Virus record (IMG/VR): IMGVR_UViG_3300032174_000016
Coordinates: 1-41,207 of that record
Origin: a virus
Length of the DNA stretch: 41,207 bases
Reading direction: 5' to 3' (one strand)
Shown here piece by piece: positions 28,615-36,742 of this stretch; within the stretch, counting starts at the first letter, position 1, and each line of letters starts with the position of its first letter. The translations under genes were made by a program, and so were the position numbers. The notes under the pieces are model-generated. The model ran no database searches. It saw only the letters and a list, made by a program, of their open reading frames with translations, and had not been told where the DNA came from.

Positions 28615-29352
28615 ATGGGACTACCTCCGGGCTGGTCGAGCGTCGAGAGCGTGGCGAGCCCGCCGAGTGGGCGGTCAGAGTCTGACCCTGAGTTGCGCCC
28701 GGAGCCGGAGGACAACGAGCCGTTGAGGACTGGGCTGAGGACGGCGCATAGGGAGATACTGCGCCGAGTGTTTCTGGGTGAGCCGTTGAACGAGGTAGCG
28801 GTCGCCGTGGGTATGCCGTACACCACGGTGAGGTTCATCACCCGGTCTCCGTTGTTTCAAGCGGCGCTGGCCGAGATGCAGCGTGAGGCGGATGGGAAGG
28901 TTATCGACACGGCGCAAAGGATGAGGATGGAGCGGGACCTCACCAATGCGGCGGAGGCCGGGATACCAGTCGCACTCAAGGCCATGACGGAGAGTCAGTC
29001 GCCAGCCACGCGGGCGAAGATAGCATTTGGGTTCCTCGACCGGGCGGGGTTGTCCCCATCGCGTAAGGTTGAGGAGAAGCGTGAAGGGTTTAGGGAGATG
29101 CTCGAGCGGTTGGACGAGATGGAGCGGCACATGGCGCCGGGAAGTTCGGTCACGGCGGAGGTGAAGTTCTCGGTACGTAAGGAAGGAGAGGCGTATGAAA
29201 CGCGGGCGGGAGTGAGTCCCGCTAGCCGAGCACACGATGTGACTCCTTCTGGGGATGGTGGTGTGGAGGGGGACACCGCTGGAGCCGATCCAGCTCCCGT
29301 GCAGGGTGGGGTTGACCCGGCGGTGTTCCTTCGCCAGAGCCTTGCCTCGTGA
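28615..29352 (+). CDS. Terminase small subunit-like protein
   Basis: 245 residues from ATG 28615; the frame is open from 28501, but the promoter sits inside that extension. A polar N-terminus is followed by a helix-turn-helix region (about 45-80, HREILRRVFLGEPLNEVA then VAVGMPYTTVRFITRSPL), a charged helix, and a Gly and Pro-rich tail ending FLRQSLAS. HTH plus oligomerisation helix, directly before the terminase ATPase gene, is the usual layout of the DNA-recognising subunit. The true start could be downstream, since copy E of the dispersed palindrome encodes residues 20-26. The stop overlaps the next gene by four bases. Confidence 0.75.
   Translation: MGLPPGWSSVESVASPPSGRSESDPELRPEPEDNEPLRTGLRTAHREILRRVFLGEPLNEVAVAVGMPYTTVRFITRSPLFQAALAEMQREADGKVIDTAQRMRMERDLTNAAEAGIPVALKAMTESQSPATRAKIAFGFLDRAGLSPSRKVEEKREGFREMLERLDEMERHMAPGSSVTAEVKFSVRKEGEAYETRAGVSPASRAHDVTPSGDGGVEGDTAGADPAPVQGGVDPAVFLRQSLAS
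28673..28696. repeat. Dispersed palindromic element, copy E (opposite orientation)
   Basis: GGTCA-GAGTC-TGACC followed by CTGAGTTGC. It is in reverse orientation to the other four copies. It lies 67 bases downstream of the late promoter and encodes SESDPEL in the small terminase frame. Confidence 0.8.
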
Positions 29353-30017
29353 ATACTGAGTACACAGACCGTTCGACGATCGTGTCACCACCGGGTGGGG
29401 ACGATCCGCTCGGGCGGCTAATCCGGTATAGGAAGCACCCGTATCCGTTTATGGACGAGTGTATGTTGACGCTCGATCAGGCGGATAAGGTGCGGCCGAT
29501 CAAGAAGTTCCCAGCGAGCCTGCCGTATGTGAGGCCGCTCCTTGACGTGTGGCTGAACGAGCGGTTGTCGCTTACCAGGAAATCGCGGAGGATGAAGATC
29601 ACCTGGGCGGCGATCGGGTTCAATACCTGGGATGCGATGTTCCATATCGGGCGCAAGATATTCTTCGTCTCCGATAAGGAGGAGAAGAGCGATGAGTTGG
29701 TGCGGCGGGCACAGTTTATCGTAGACCACATCCCGGACGGGAAGCTGGTAGCGAAGCCGGAGTACAAGTACACCTATTGCCACTTGAGGTTCCCCGAGTT
29801 GAACAGCGAGATTATCGGGGTGGCTCAAGGGGAGAATCAGCTCCGGCAGGAGACGGCCAGTCGGATATTCGCCGATGAATTCGCGTTCTGGGAGAAGGCG
29901 AAGGCGACCTATGGGGCGATGCGGCCGACGATTGAGGGCGGCGGACAGATCATGATCGTCTCCACGTCGATGCCGGGGTTCTTCCGGAGCCTGGTGGATG
30001 ACGAGGACGAGACTTGA
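29349..30017 (+). CDS. Terminase large subunit, ATPase part (split gene)
   Basis: 222 residues, starting with GTG or ATG overlap after the small subunit. The degenerate Walker A region SLTRKSRRMKITWAAI (about 75-90) and Walker B RIFADEFAFWEK (about 172-183) are clear, followed by the coupling strand MIVSTSMPGFF. The frame stops right after the STxPGFF element with DDEDET. In ordinary terminases this chain continues into the RNase H-like nuclease; here that domain is encoded separately at 30394, after an intervening gene. The two parts presumably assemble into one motor. Confidence 0.85.
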   Translation: MNTEYTDRSTIVSPPGGDDPLGRLIRYRKHPYPFMDECMLTLDQADKVRPIKKFPASLPYVRPLLDVWLNERLSLTRKSRRMKITWAAIGFNTWDAMFHIGRKIFFVSDKEEKSDELVRRAQFIVDHIPDGKLVAKPEYKYTYCHLRFPELNSEIIGVAQGENQLRQETASRIFADEFAFWEKAKATYGAMRPTIEGGGQIMIVSTSMPGFFRSLVDDEDET

Positions 30018-30394
30018 TGGGGCAGCTTATACGGGCTAAGCAGGCGATGCAGCGGTTCGGCAAACCTGTGCCTGGGCCGGTGCAACCGCTCGGGAAGCCG
30101 AAACCGGGGCCGTTTGATGATATAGACGCATACAAGGGGTGGAACCCTTATGCGCCGAAGGACGAGCCGGAGCAGCTCGGGCCGGGTATCCGCGCACCGA
30201 GCATGTGGGAGAGGCCGTTCTTTACGGAATACCCCGATAACACCCCACCCCCACCGGATTTCCGTGTGTTTCAGGAGCCATACGCAGGGTTGTCGCCGCG
30301 GGAACTCCCTTGGCCACGGCTAGAGGATGAACCGTGGTGGTTGAGGTTTTTTTCTCCGATGAGGGCGGCGGCTAGCCCGCCGAAGTATTATTGA
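30017..30394 (+). CDS. Proline-rich ORF inserted between terminase halves
   Basis: 125 residues from ATG 30017, overlapping the ATPase stop (TGATG). The sequence is strongly proline and charge-rich: GKPVPGPVQPLGKPKPGPF, then a Trp-rich end (LPWPRLEDEPWWLRFFSP). No intein, HNH or nuclease motif is seen. It is probably a real protein because both joins are one-base stop-start overlaps. It may bridge the two terminase halves or be a structural newcomer. No family is recognised. Confidence 0.7.
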   Translation: MGQLIRAKQAMQRFGKPVPGPVQPLGKPKPGPFDDIDAYKGWNPYAPKDEPEQLGPGIRAPSMWERPFFTEYPDNTPPPPDFRVFQEPYAGLSPRELPWPRLEDEPWWLRFFSPMRAAASPPKYY

Positions 30395-31329
30395 TGGTTG
30401 AGTCGCCGACCGGACAGGCACAGTTCACCAAGCGGAGCGGTGTCGATGAGCTTGTCCCAGGGCTGATTGCGTTCCGGAACCCGAGGAATAAGTTCGTAAT
30501 TCTAGAGCTACATTATTCGGCTGACCCTTCCAAGAGAAGTCAAGCTTGGCGGCAGATGGAAAGTGTCGGGGTCACCGCCAGTGACTGGGCGAGGGAGTAT
30601 GAGCTGTCGTGGGTTATCCGTGCCGGGCGGGCGGTGTACAACAATCTGTTCGATCGGGCGCGGCATATGTTTGGGCCGAGGTCGATCAGGGGGGATATGC
30701 CAATCCCGACGGATGGCCGGCTCGTGGTCGGGTACGATCTCGGTCCCACGGCCACCCGGATGGGTGCGACGTTTCATATCTTTCAGCCGAGCGGGTACAA
30801 ATGGACGATCGACGAGGCGTTCGTTGACCGTGCCGGTGTAGCAGAGTTCATGGATGAGTGTTGTGCGAAGCTCGAGACGTGGCGCAGTCTGTCTGTACTT
30901 GAACCTATGCATGTAGTGGACCCGGTGGCGATAGATACGGTGTCGGCGATAGAGCTCCGGGCGTGTGTCGATGTCATGAGGTCGTATGGGATTGAGCCGG
31001 TACCGGGTGAGCGTTCGTGGACGTTGCGCCGGAAGATGGTCGAGGATGAGCTAGAAGTTCATCGAGGACCACTACCGAGGTACAACGTCCACGAACGATG
31101 TATCATGACGATAGACGGGTTTGAGGGCGGGTATCACCATAAGTTGCTATCGGCCAGTATGGGTGGTGGGTACGCTGCGCTCCCCGTGAAGAATGCGTAT
31201 TCCGAGATTCATGATTCGATCCAGTACGCTATGAGTCGCCGTTCTGATGTGTTCCAGACAAGCAAACCGTATGACTCGTCTATGAGGATAGAGAGCTATG
31301 CGGTCGGCGGGAGGAGGAACAGGAGATGA
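30394..31329 (+). CDS. Terminase large subunit, nuclease part (split gene)
   Basis: 311 residues from ATG 30394, overlapping the preceding stop (TGATG). It resumes where a terminase would after the ATPase: FVILELHYSADPSKRSQAW, then DWAREYELSW. The RNase H-like nuclease carries acidic residues in VVGYDLGPTATRMG, HVVDPVAID and HDSIQYAMSRR. It cuts concatemeric DNA during packaging. Its short N-terminus before KRSGVDELVPG lacks ATPase motifs, confirming that the ATPase is supplied by the separate upstream ORF. Confidence 0.85.
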   Translation: MVESPTGQAQFTKRSGVDELVPGLIAFRNPRNKFVILELHYSADPSKRSQAWRQMESVGVTASDWAREYELSWVIRAGRAVYNNLFDRARHMFGPRSIRGDMPIPTDGRLVVGYDLGPTATRMGATFHIFQPSGYKWTIDEAFVDRAGVAEFMDECCAKLETWRSLSVLEPMHVVDPVAIDTVSAIELRACVDVMRSYGIEPVPGERSWTLRRKMVEDELEVHRGPLPRYNVHERCIMTIDGFEGGYHHKLLSASMGGGYAALPVKNAYSEIHDSIQYAMSRRSDVFQTSKPYDSSMRIESYAVGGRRNRR

Positions 31330-31523
31330 TCTCGGCGTTGATAAGTATCTTGGTGGTTCTGCTGGTGTTGGTGATCGTGTTCTGGATCGTGAAGATGGCC
31401 GGGGCGCAGTTTGGTGCTCCTCCGGTCGTGATTCAGATCATCGGGTTGATACTCCTACTGATCTTTCTGTTGTATTTGTTCAACCAATTCGGTGGTGGGC
31501 ATCTGCGGCTTGGGGTGAACTAG
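31326..31523 (+). CDS. Two-helix membrane protein, holin candidate
   Basis: 65 residues. Hydrophobic helices at about 2-24 (ISALISILVVLLVLVIVFWI) and 35-53 (VIQIIGLILLLIFLLYLF) are joined by a short polar loop (KMAGAQFGAPP), with a short basic C-terminus. Size and topology fit a class II holin. It overlaps the terminase stop by four bases and precedes the portal. A classical endolysin was not recognised nearby; the transglycosylase at 36743 could supply wall hydrolysis. Confidence 0.7.
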   Translation: MISALISILVVLLVLVIVFWIVKMAGAQFGAPPVVIQIIGLILLLIFLLYLFNQFGGGHLRLGVN

Positions 31524-31524
31524 C

Positions 31525-33384
31525 GTGCCAAGCCGCGAGGAGATGCAGGTCGATCCAAGGGCGCGGGAGGAGGGCTTTCGCGATCTGGAAAACATCACCG
31601 ACGCCCATCTCGCGGCGTATATCGACGAATGTAAACGGGAGGCTGAGGACGCGACCAGCACCGAGCGGCAGGAGTGGCAGGATTACTTCGATTTGTGGGA
31701 GGGTGACAGGGATTACGCGGATAAGGAGAAGTGGCAGTCGAAGATGGTGATAGAGAAGCCGTTCGCGGCGGTGGAGCAAGGCACGGCGCAGATCCAGCGC
31801 GCGTTGCTGGACTCGCCGGAGTTCCTCCGAGTTGAGGGTGCGCCGTCGGTGATGGGTTTCCCGGTGGATTTCTGGGAGAAGTATCTGCGCGGGGCGTTGG
31901 AAAAGGCGAAGTTTATCCCGATGTATACGGATTCGGTCCAGGTGGCGTTTATTACCGGGATCGGGTCGTACATGAAGCCGAGATGGAACCGATTCCAGGC
32001 GAACGGGATGGATTTGTCGTTCTTGTCGATCTCGAACGTGCTGCCTTGGAAGATTTTCCGTGATCCGAACAGTAAGCCAAGGGAGCAGTGGAGTGGGATG
32101 TTTTTGATTCATTCCGATATGGTTGATCTACATCGTCTGGAGCAGTCGTCGGCGTATGACAATTTGAACGGGTTGACTGAGGGGGATATCAACGACTGGA
32201 AGCGGGAAGGGGTGGATAAGAAGCGGAATCCTGAGATGCACCGGTCGAAGTTCAGGAAGTCGTCCCTGTTGGATGAGTTTTGGGGTGATGTACTGGACGC
32301 GGATGGGCATCTGGTCGCAACGGATGTCTTGATGGCGAAGATTGGGAGCAGGATCGTACGGAAGCCGAAGCCGGCGCCGATCATGTCGTGGGACACGAAC
32401 ACGGGGCGCAAGCGGTGGCCGTTCGTGGCGCCAGTCCCATTCACGCATCCACACAGGTTCGAGGGCCGTGGGATTATTCAACAGATTGTGGATATCGTGT
32501 TGTCGTATGAGAACGGGTTGAATCTGACTAGTGATGCGATGAATTGGAAGATCAACAACCCGGTTGAGTTTGATAAGATGTTGCTTGATAATCCGACGGA
32601 TATGAAGGTGATTCCGGGGAAGGGGTTTACGAGGAAGTCGCCGGCCGGGAGCGGCAAGGCAGTTCAGCCGCTGGAGTTTGCTAAGGATATCTCGATCGCG
32701 GACATACTTGCGTATCTTGAGTATCTCGACAAGAATTATCAGAACAATAGCTTTATCAATGAGTTCGTTATAGGGCTGCCGGGCTATCGAAGCGACGTCA
32801 CCAAGGGTGAGGTCCAGATCAAGACCGCGCAGTCCCTAGCTATATTTGATCGGATGGGGAGGTTGATCGAGGGGGCGGGGAAGGATTTCTGCGATCTCGT
32901 GTATGATATGTTGGTGCAGTATACCGATAAAACGACGGTGCCGGTGATTGGATCGTTGTTGGATGAGCGGTTGGTGTGGGCGTTGGCGAATGCGAGGCCG
33001 GACGTGAGGTTTGCGCTGATGCGGGCCGATCTACAACTCCGGTTCACGGGGATCTCGCAGGCCCTTCAGCGGTCCGAGCAGCTGAGACGTCTCATGCAGA
33101 TCAGTGTGATTGCAGGGACGCCGATGTTCCAAGGCCGATTGAAGAATCCGAGCCAGATGTTGAGGACGATGATCGATCTGCTCGGATACTCGTCTACGAT
33201 CCAGGTGTCGGATCAGCCGCTAGTGACGCCGCCGGGTGTGGTTGGACCGAACGGGGAGGTGTCACAGGTGCAGCCGGGGGCGACAGGGGCTGCGCCGAAG
33301 GATGTCGGTGCGCCACCGGGTTTGGATGATGGGGCTGCGGCTGATGTACCGACCGAGCAGGGGCTATTCCAGGGGACGGATTAG
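31525..33384 (+). CDS. Portal protein
   Basis: 619 residues from GTG 31525. The N-terminal region WQDYFDLWEGDRDYADKEK then WQSKMVIEKPFAAVEQ is typical of podoviral portals. It is followed by a beta/alpha core and a long helical stretch with IVDIVLSYENGLNLTSDAMN, as expected for the stem and wing. A Gly, Pro and Ala-rich tail ends PTEQGLFQGTD. Position right after terminase and before scaffold and capsid supports the call. It forms the dodecameric ring through which DNA is packaged. Confidence 0.85.
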   Translation: MPSREEMQVDPRAREEGFRDLENITDAHLAAYIDECKREAEDATSTERQEWQDYFDLWEGDRDYADKEKWQSKMVIEKPFAAVEQGTAQIQRALLDSPEFLRVEGAPSVMGFPVDFWEKYLRGALEKAKFIPMYTDSVQVAFITGIGSYMKPRWNRFQANGMDLSFLSISNVLPWKIFRDPNSKPREQWSGMFLIHSDMVDLHRLEQSSAYDNLNGLTEGDINDWKREGVDKKRNPEMHRSKFRKSSLLDEFWGDVLDADGHLVATDVLMAKIGSRIVRKPKPAPIMSWDTNTGRKRWPFVAPVPFTHPHRFEGRGIIQQIVDIVLSYENGLNLTSDAMNWKINNPVEFDKMLLDNPTDMKVIPGKGFTRKSPAGSGKAVQPLEFAKDISIADILAYLEYLDKNYQNNSFINEFVIGLPGYRSDVTKGEVQIKTAQSLAIFDRMGRLIEGAGKDFCDLVYDMLVQYTDKTTVPVIGSLLDERLVWALANARPDVRFALMRADLQLRFTGISQALQRSEQLRRLMQISVIAGTPMFQGRLKNPSQMLRTMIDLLGYSSTIQVSDQPLVTPPGVVGPNGEVSQVQPGATGAAPKDVGAPPGLDDGAAADVPTEQGLFQGTD

Positions 33385-33393
33385 GGGGTAGGG

Positions 33394-34056
33394 ATGGCGA
33401 ATATCGGGAACCAGAGCTTGATCGACGCCTATAACGCCTTGTTTTCGGACTCGGCGTACGGGGCGCTCCTTCGGCGCCGTGTGCGGATGGGGTTGACGCA
33501 GCGGACGTCGCCGGGCGGGCAGTCGATGGGGGTCGGTGCGCCTGTCCCGAACGCTGGTGAGGTTACGTCGAACCCGTATCCAGATGCTCGAGGCGGTGTG
33601 CCGGGTGTACCGGGGAGTAGCAGTAGGGTTAGTGGGGGTGTCGGCATCCCAGGTACGAGTGTGTCCCGGCCGAATTTCAGCGCGCCGAGCATTACGTTTA
33701 GTGGGCCGACCTCCTCACAATGGGGTAGGCTGGGCGGTAAGTATGGGTTTGTTGCGGGGGGACCGCTCGGGGCCGGGCTTGGTTGGGGGATCGGTCGACT
33801 TGCAGGCGCGTTGCGGGATTCCCAGTTCTACAGCTCGATCATGCCGGGGTATGGGATGCCGAGGACGTTCTCGGCCGGTGGCGCGCCGGGCGCCGTCGAC
33901 TTCGGGCGTACTGACAACTCGATCGGTGGCCCAGACGAGCGTGGGAGTTCTGGTGGCGGGTTTGGTGGGGGCGGTTTGGGTGGTGGTGGGAGTAGCGGTG
34001 GTGGGCTTGGCGGTGGTTCTGGCGCTGAGGGGCCTGATCCCTCCTCGTGGGGTTAG
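33394..34056 (+). CDS. Glycine-rich virion-associated protein, unknown
   Basis: 220 residues. There is a short helical N-terminus (MANIGNQSLIDAYNALFSD), a Gly, Ser and Pro-rich middle and a hydrophobic glycine-zipper-like segment (FVAGGPLGAGLGWGIGRLAG, about 121-140). The tail is of GGG repeats (about 190-210). Glycine-zipper segments can insert in membranes, so a minor ejected or head-completion protein is possible. It lies in the head operon between portal and scaffold. The family is not recognised. Confidence 0.65.
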   Translation: MANIGNQSLIDAYNALFSDSAYGALLRRRVRMGLTQRTSPGGQSMGVGAPVPNAGEVTSNPYPDARGGVPGVPGSSSRVSGGVGIPGTSVSRPNFSAPSITFSGPTSSQWGRLGGKYGFVAGGPLGAGLGWGIGRLAGALRDSQFYSSIMPGYGMPRTFSAGGAPGAVDFGRTDNSIGGPDERGSSGGGFGGGGLGGGGSSGGGLGGGSGAEGPDPSSWG

Positions 34057-34058
34057 CC

Positions 34059-34313
34059 ATGGCGTACAAGTTCAAGCCGAGCGGGTTCAGCAAACCGAGC
34101 AGTAGCAAGCCGCCGGCGGATATCCGGTATCGGGCGCGGCCTGTGGTCAAGGGGGCGAAGGCTAAGAAGATGGCGAAGGTGATGGGGGAGTTCAAGAAGG
34201 GCTCCCTACACGCCGGGTCCAAGACAGGGCCGGTGGTGCGTCGCCGTCGCCAAGCGATAGCGATCGGGCTCAACCAGGCTCGGAAAGCGATGGAGAAGCG
34301 GCGTGGCTATTGA
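34059..34313 (+). CDS. Small basic phage protein (DUF6496-like pattern)
   Basis: 84 residues from ATG 34059. The C-terminal half KVMGEFKKGSLHAGSKTGP followed by VVRRRRQAIAIGLNQARKA closely matches a pattern common in small phage proteins (K.M.EFK.G.L.SGSK.GP.V..R.QAIAI...A). It is strongly basic, and DNA or capsid-interior binding is plausible. The upstream extension to 34047 adds four residues and lacks a better ribosome site. It overlaps the next GTG start by 11 bases. Confidence 0.7.
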   Translation: MAYKFKPSGFSKPSSSKPPADIRYRARPVVKGAKAKKMAKVMGEFKKGSLHAGSKTGPVVRRRRQAIAIGLNQARKAMEKRRGY

Positions 34314-34581
34314 CCAGATGTCGAGTGAGGTTCTCAAGGAGATGGGGGAGGTTGCCTCGTCTTTGTCCGAGTTTTGGAAGAGCGAGAACGGTGAAGGGCT
34401 CCGCAAGATCATGGCGGAGTTGACCGAGAACTATATGAGTGAGATCATGAACGGTGATCCTCATGCGTTTCGGGCCGTGCGCGCCATGAACGATCTCGCC
34501 AAGCTGCTCGGGGACCAAGAGCTGTATGTCAGGGCGATTCGAGTGGAGTTCGAACGGCGATTCCGCAATGGAGGTGGATAA
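34303..34581 (+). CDS. Small head-operon protein, unknown
   Basis: 92 residues from GTG 34303 with GGAG seven bases upstream; an ATG at 34318 is an alternative. It is entirely helical (VLKEMGEVASSLSEFWKS, then LRKIMAELTENYMSEIM, then FRAVRAMNDLAKLLGDQE). It could be a small scaffold partner or head-completion factor. It overlaps the upstream gene and is followed three bases later by the scaffold gene. The family is not recognised. Confidence 0.7.
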   Translation: MAIDQMSSEVLKEMGEVASSLSEFWKSENGEGLRKIMAELTENYMSEIMNGDPHAFRAVRAMNDLAKLLGDQELYVRAIRVEFERRFRNGGG

Positions 34582-34584
34582 GCC

Positions 34585-35313
34585 ATGCCAGACCCGAAAG
34601 ACGCGCTACCACCGGGGCAAGCAGATCAAGACGCGGCGGCAATCAGTGCCGCGGCAGCTGCCGCAGCTGCATCGCCCGCCACCAAGACGGAGGAACGTCC
34701 GACCATACCAACCGACGAAGAGCGCCAGTCCACGAAGGAGTGGCTGAGATCGCTCGGGATCGTGGCTGGTGAGGTTGCGACGCGGGAACAGCCGCGGGTC
34801 GAGCGGGAGGCAGAGCGTCGTGAGGCTGTCAGACCGGAACGTGTTGAGCGTGGTCGAGACACGGATGAGGTGTTGAACCTCCTGCGGGAAGGGGATGACG
34901 AACGGTTCATCGAGGGAATCGTCGATCTATCCCGCAAGCGTGTGCTCGGCGAGATGACCCGTACCGAACGGGATGCTGCGTTCGGCAACGAGGTCAACAA
35001 GTTCGTCAAGGCCAACGCACCGGACGTGCCGTTGGTTGTGTTTTGGTCGTTCGCCGAACGGGCAGAGCGGATGTTCCCGATGGAGGTCGATAAGCAGATC
35101 GACTGGGCTATTGGGGCTGGCCGCGCGGCCATGGAGTCGCATAACGCCGAGAACGGCGAGCGGGTGCAGTTGATTCGCCAAACACAGGAGCAGTCGGATA
35201 CCCTGGATGGGACGCCGACACGGCAGAGGCGTCGAGGGGCACGGGAGTCGCAGGAACGCCCGTCGACATTCGTCGAGGAACTACTCGCAGCAAGATCAAA
35301 GTACGACGGCTAG
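34585..35313 (+). CDS. Scaffolding protein (probable)
   Basis: 242 residues, very charged and mostly helical. After a polar start there is an alanine-rich run (about 20-29), then EREAERREAVRPERVERG and a long helical region, with a basic C-terminus (TRQRRRGARESQERPS) ending in an amphipathic helix (FVEELLAARSKYDG). Low-complexity helices with a basic C-terminal helix, immediately upstream of the major capsid gene, are typical of phage scaffolds. The AGGAGG of the capsid gene overlaps its stop region. Confidence 0.75.
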   Translation: MPDPKDALPPGQADQDAAAISAAAAAAAASPATKTEERPTIPTDEERQSTKEWLRSLGIVAGEVATREQPRVEREAERREAVRPERVERGRDTDEVLNLLREGDDERFIEGIVDLSRKRVLGEMTRTERDAAFGNEVNKFVKANAPDVPLVVFWSFAERAERMFPMEVDKQIDWAIGAGRAAMESHNAENGERVQLIRQTQEQSDTLDGTPTRQRRRGARESQERPSTFVEELLAARSKYDG

Positions 35314-35322
35314 GAGGCTGCC

Positions 35323-36273
35323 ATGCCGACGTTTTCATGGGTCCCGGACATCCCCGCAGGTATCCTGCGGAACAACTACATCTCGAGTCAGGTTCGCAAG
35401 CAGGCGATCGCCGAGGCCAAGTTCATGGCGTTCGTCAAGCCCGAGCCTGGATACGGCAAGCGGAAGGGGGAGTCGGTCACCATCCCGCGGACGAAGTCCC
35501 TTCCCGAGCCGGTCAATCCCCGGCTGCTGGAGACGCAGAAGATCCCGGTGGACAAGTTCGCCGTCGGGACGACCTCCATCACAGTGTCGGAGTGGGGGCG
35601 GGCACTGGAGTTGACGAACTTCGCCGAGGAGCTCAACACGTTCGACCTCAAGCAGCCGATGCAGGCGGCGCTCCGCGACCAGATGAAGCTCTCGCTGGAC
35701 ACGGGTGCGGCAGCCGCGTTCAAGTCGGCCATGTCAAAGTACATCCCGACCGGGCTGGCGACAGGCGTGTTCGACCTGGACGGTGTGGCAAGCACCGTGG
35801 CGACGGAGAACCTGACCCTGGCGCATGTCGCCGAGATCCGGGACTACCTGTACGCCACGCTGTTCGCTCCGCCAGTCGATGCCGAGGGCAACTACATGTG
35901 CCTCGCGTCGACCAAGGCCCTCCGCGGCCTCAAGAACGACCCGGACTGGGAGGAGTGGAACAAGTACACCTCTCCGAGCAAGAAGTTCAACTCGGAGGTG
36001 GGGAAGATCGAGCAGGTGCGGTTCGTCGAGATCAACCACGCACTGGCGCTCTCAGGGGCGCTCGGGTCTGGTGGTGTGCTCGGCGAGGCGGTGTTCTTCG
36101 GGCGTGACGCCGTGGCCTCCGCAATCGTTCACGACCCCGAGCTGCGTGTCGGGATCGCGACAGACTTCGGGCGCCAGCAGGCGGTGGCGTGGTATGGCAT
36201 CCTCGAGTTCGGTCAGGTGTGGCCGACCGCCAACGCTGGTGAGGCGCGCATCGTCCACGTGACGAGTGCCTAG
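35323..36273 (+). CDS. Major capsid protein (N4-gp56 / HK97-fold)
   Basis: 316 residues with AGGAGG five bases before the ATG, the best ribosome site in the late block. The N4-gp56-like pattern is visible: VKPEPGYGKRKGESVTIPRT, then ETQKIPVDKFAVGTTSITVS, EWGRALELTNFAEELNTFD and the strand motif AVFFGRDAVASAIV. The codons are strongly biased to C/G-ending forms, consistent with high expression. It assembles the icosahedral shell over the scaffold. Confidence 0.85.
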   Translation: MPTFSWVPDIPAGILRNNYISSQVRKQAIAEAKFMAFVKPEPGYGKRKGESVTIPRTKSLPEPVNPRLLETQKIPVDKFAVGTTSITVSEWGRALELTNFAEELNTFDLKQPMQAALRDQMKLSLDTGAAAAFKSAMSKYIPTGLATGVFDLDGVASTVATENLTLAHVAEIRDYLYATLFAPPVDAEGNYMCLASTKALRGLKNDPDWEEWNKYTSPSKKFNSEVGKIEQVRFVEINHALALSGALGSGGVLGEAVFFGRDAVASAIVHDPELRVGIATDFGRQQAVAWYGILEFGQVWPTANAGEARIVHVTSA

Positions 36274-36306
36274 GCTCTAGGCTAAGGCGAGGAAAGGGAG
36301 GCGAAC

Positions 36307-36738
36307 ATGGGATACGGGACAGAAAGCATGATGGGTGGGCTGGTCGAGCGTGACGCACAAGGCACGCCGATCCCCACTCAGACTCCGGCAGACAAGGTGA
36401 CGTGGGATGTGCTCGGGCCGATCACGGTGCATCGCATCGCGGCGGTCGTGACGACGGCCATCACCGTGGCGGACGCGATCATCGCATTGGATCGTCGTGT
36501 GTTGACCGGCTCGGACACGGGTCGTGTTGAGCTCGGACGCATCACGATTCCGGTGGCGACGGGTGCGATCGGCAAGGTGTTCTACAAGGACATCGATCCG
36601 GTCGATCTGGACATGGGCGATCAGCTGGTCGAGGAGCTGATCCAGGCGAGTACGGCGGGGGCGGTGGTGTTCCAGCCGATCTGGATTCCACGGGCGGAGA
36701 CGCCTGTGAACCAGCCGGACGCGATCAAGAGCGCGTAG
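36307..36738 (+). CDS. Capsid-associated / decoration-like protein
   Basis: 143 residues with GGGAGG five bases upstream. A beta-rich body reads WDVLGPITVHRIAAVVTTAI followed by DTGRVELGRITIPVATGA, and it ends in AVVFQPIWIPRAETP. Its place directly after the capsid and its compact beta fold suggest a decoration or head-completion protein. The codon bias matches the capsid gene, implying comparable expression. No specific family is recognised. Confidence 0.65.
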   Translation: MGYGTESMMGGLVERDAQGTPIPTQTPADKVTWDVLGPITVHRIAAVVTTAITVADAIIALDRRVLTGSDTGRVELGRITIPVATGAIGKVFYKDIDPVDLDMGDQLVEELIQASTAGAVVFQPIWIPRAETPVNQPDAIKSA

Positions 36739-36742
36739 GGCG

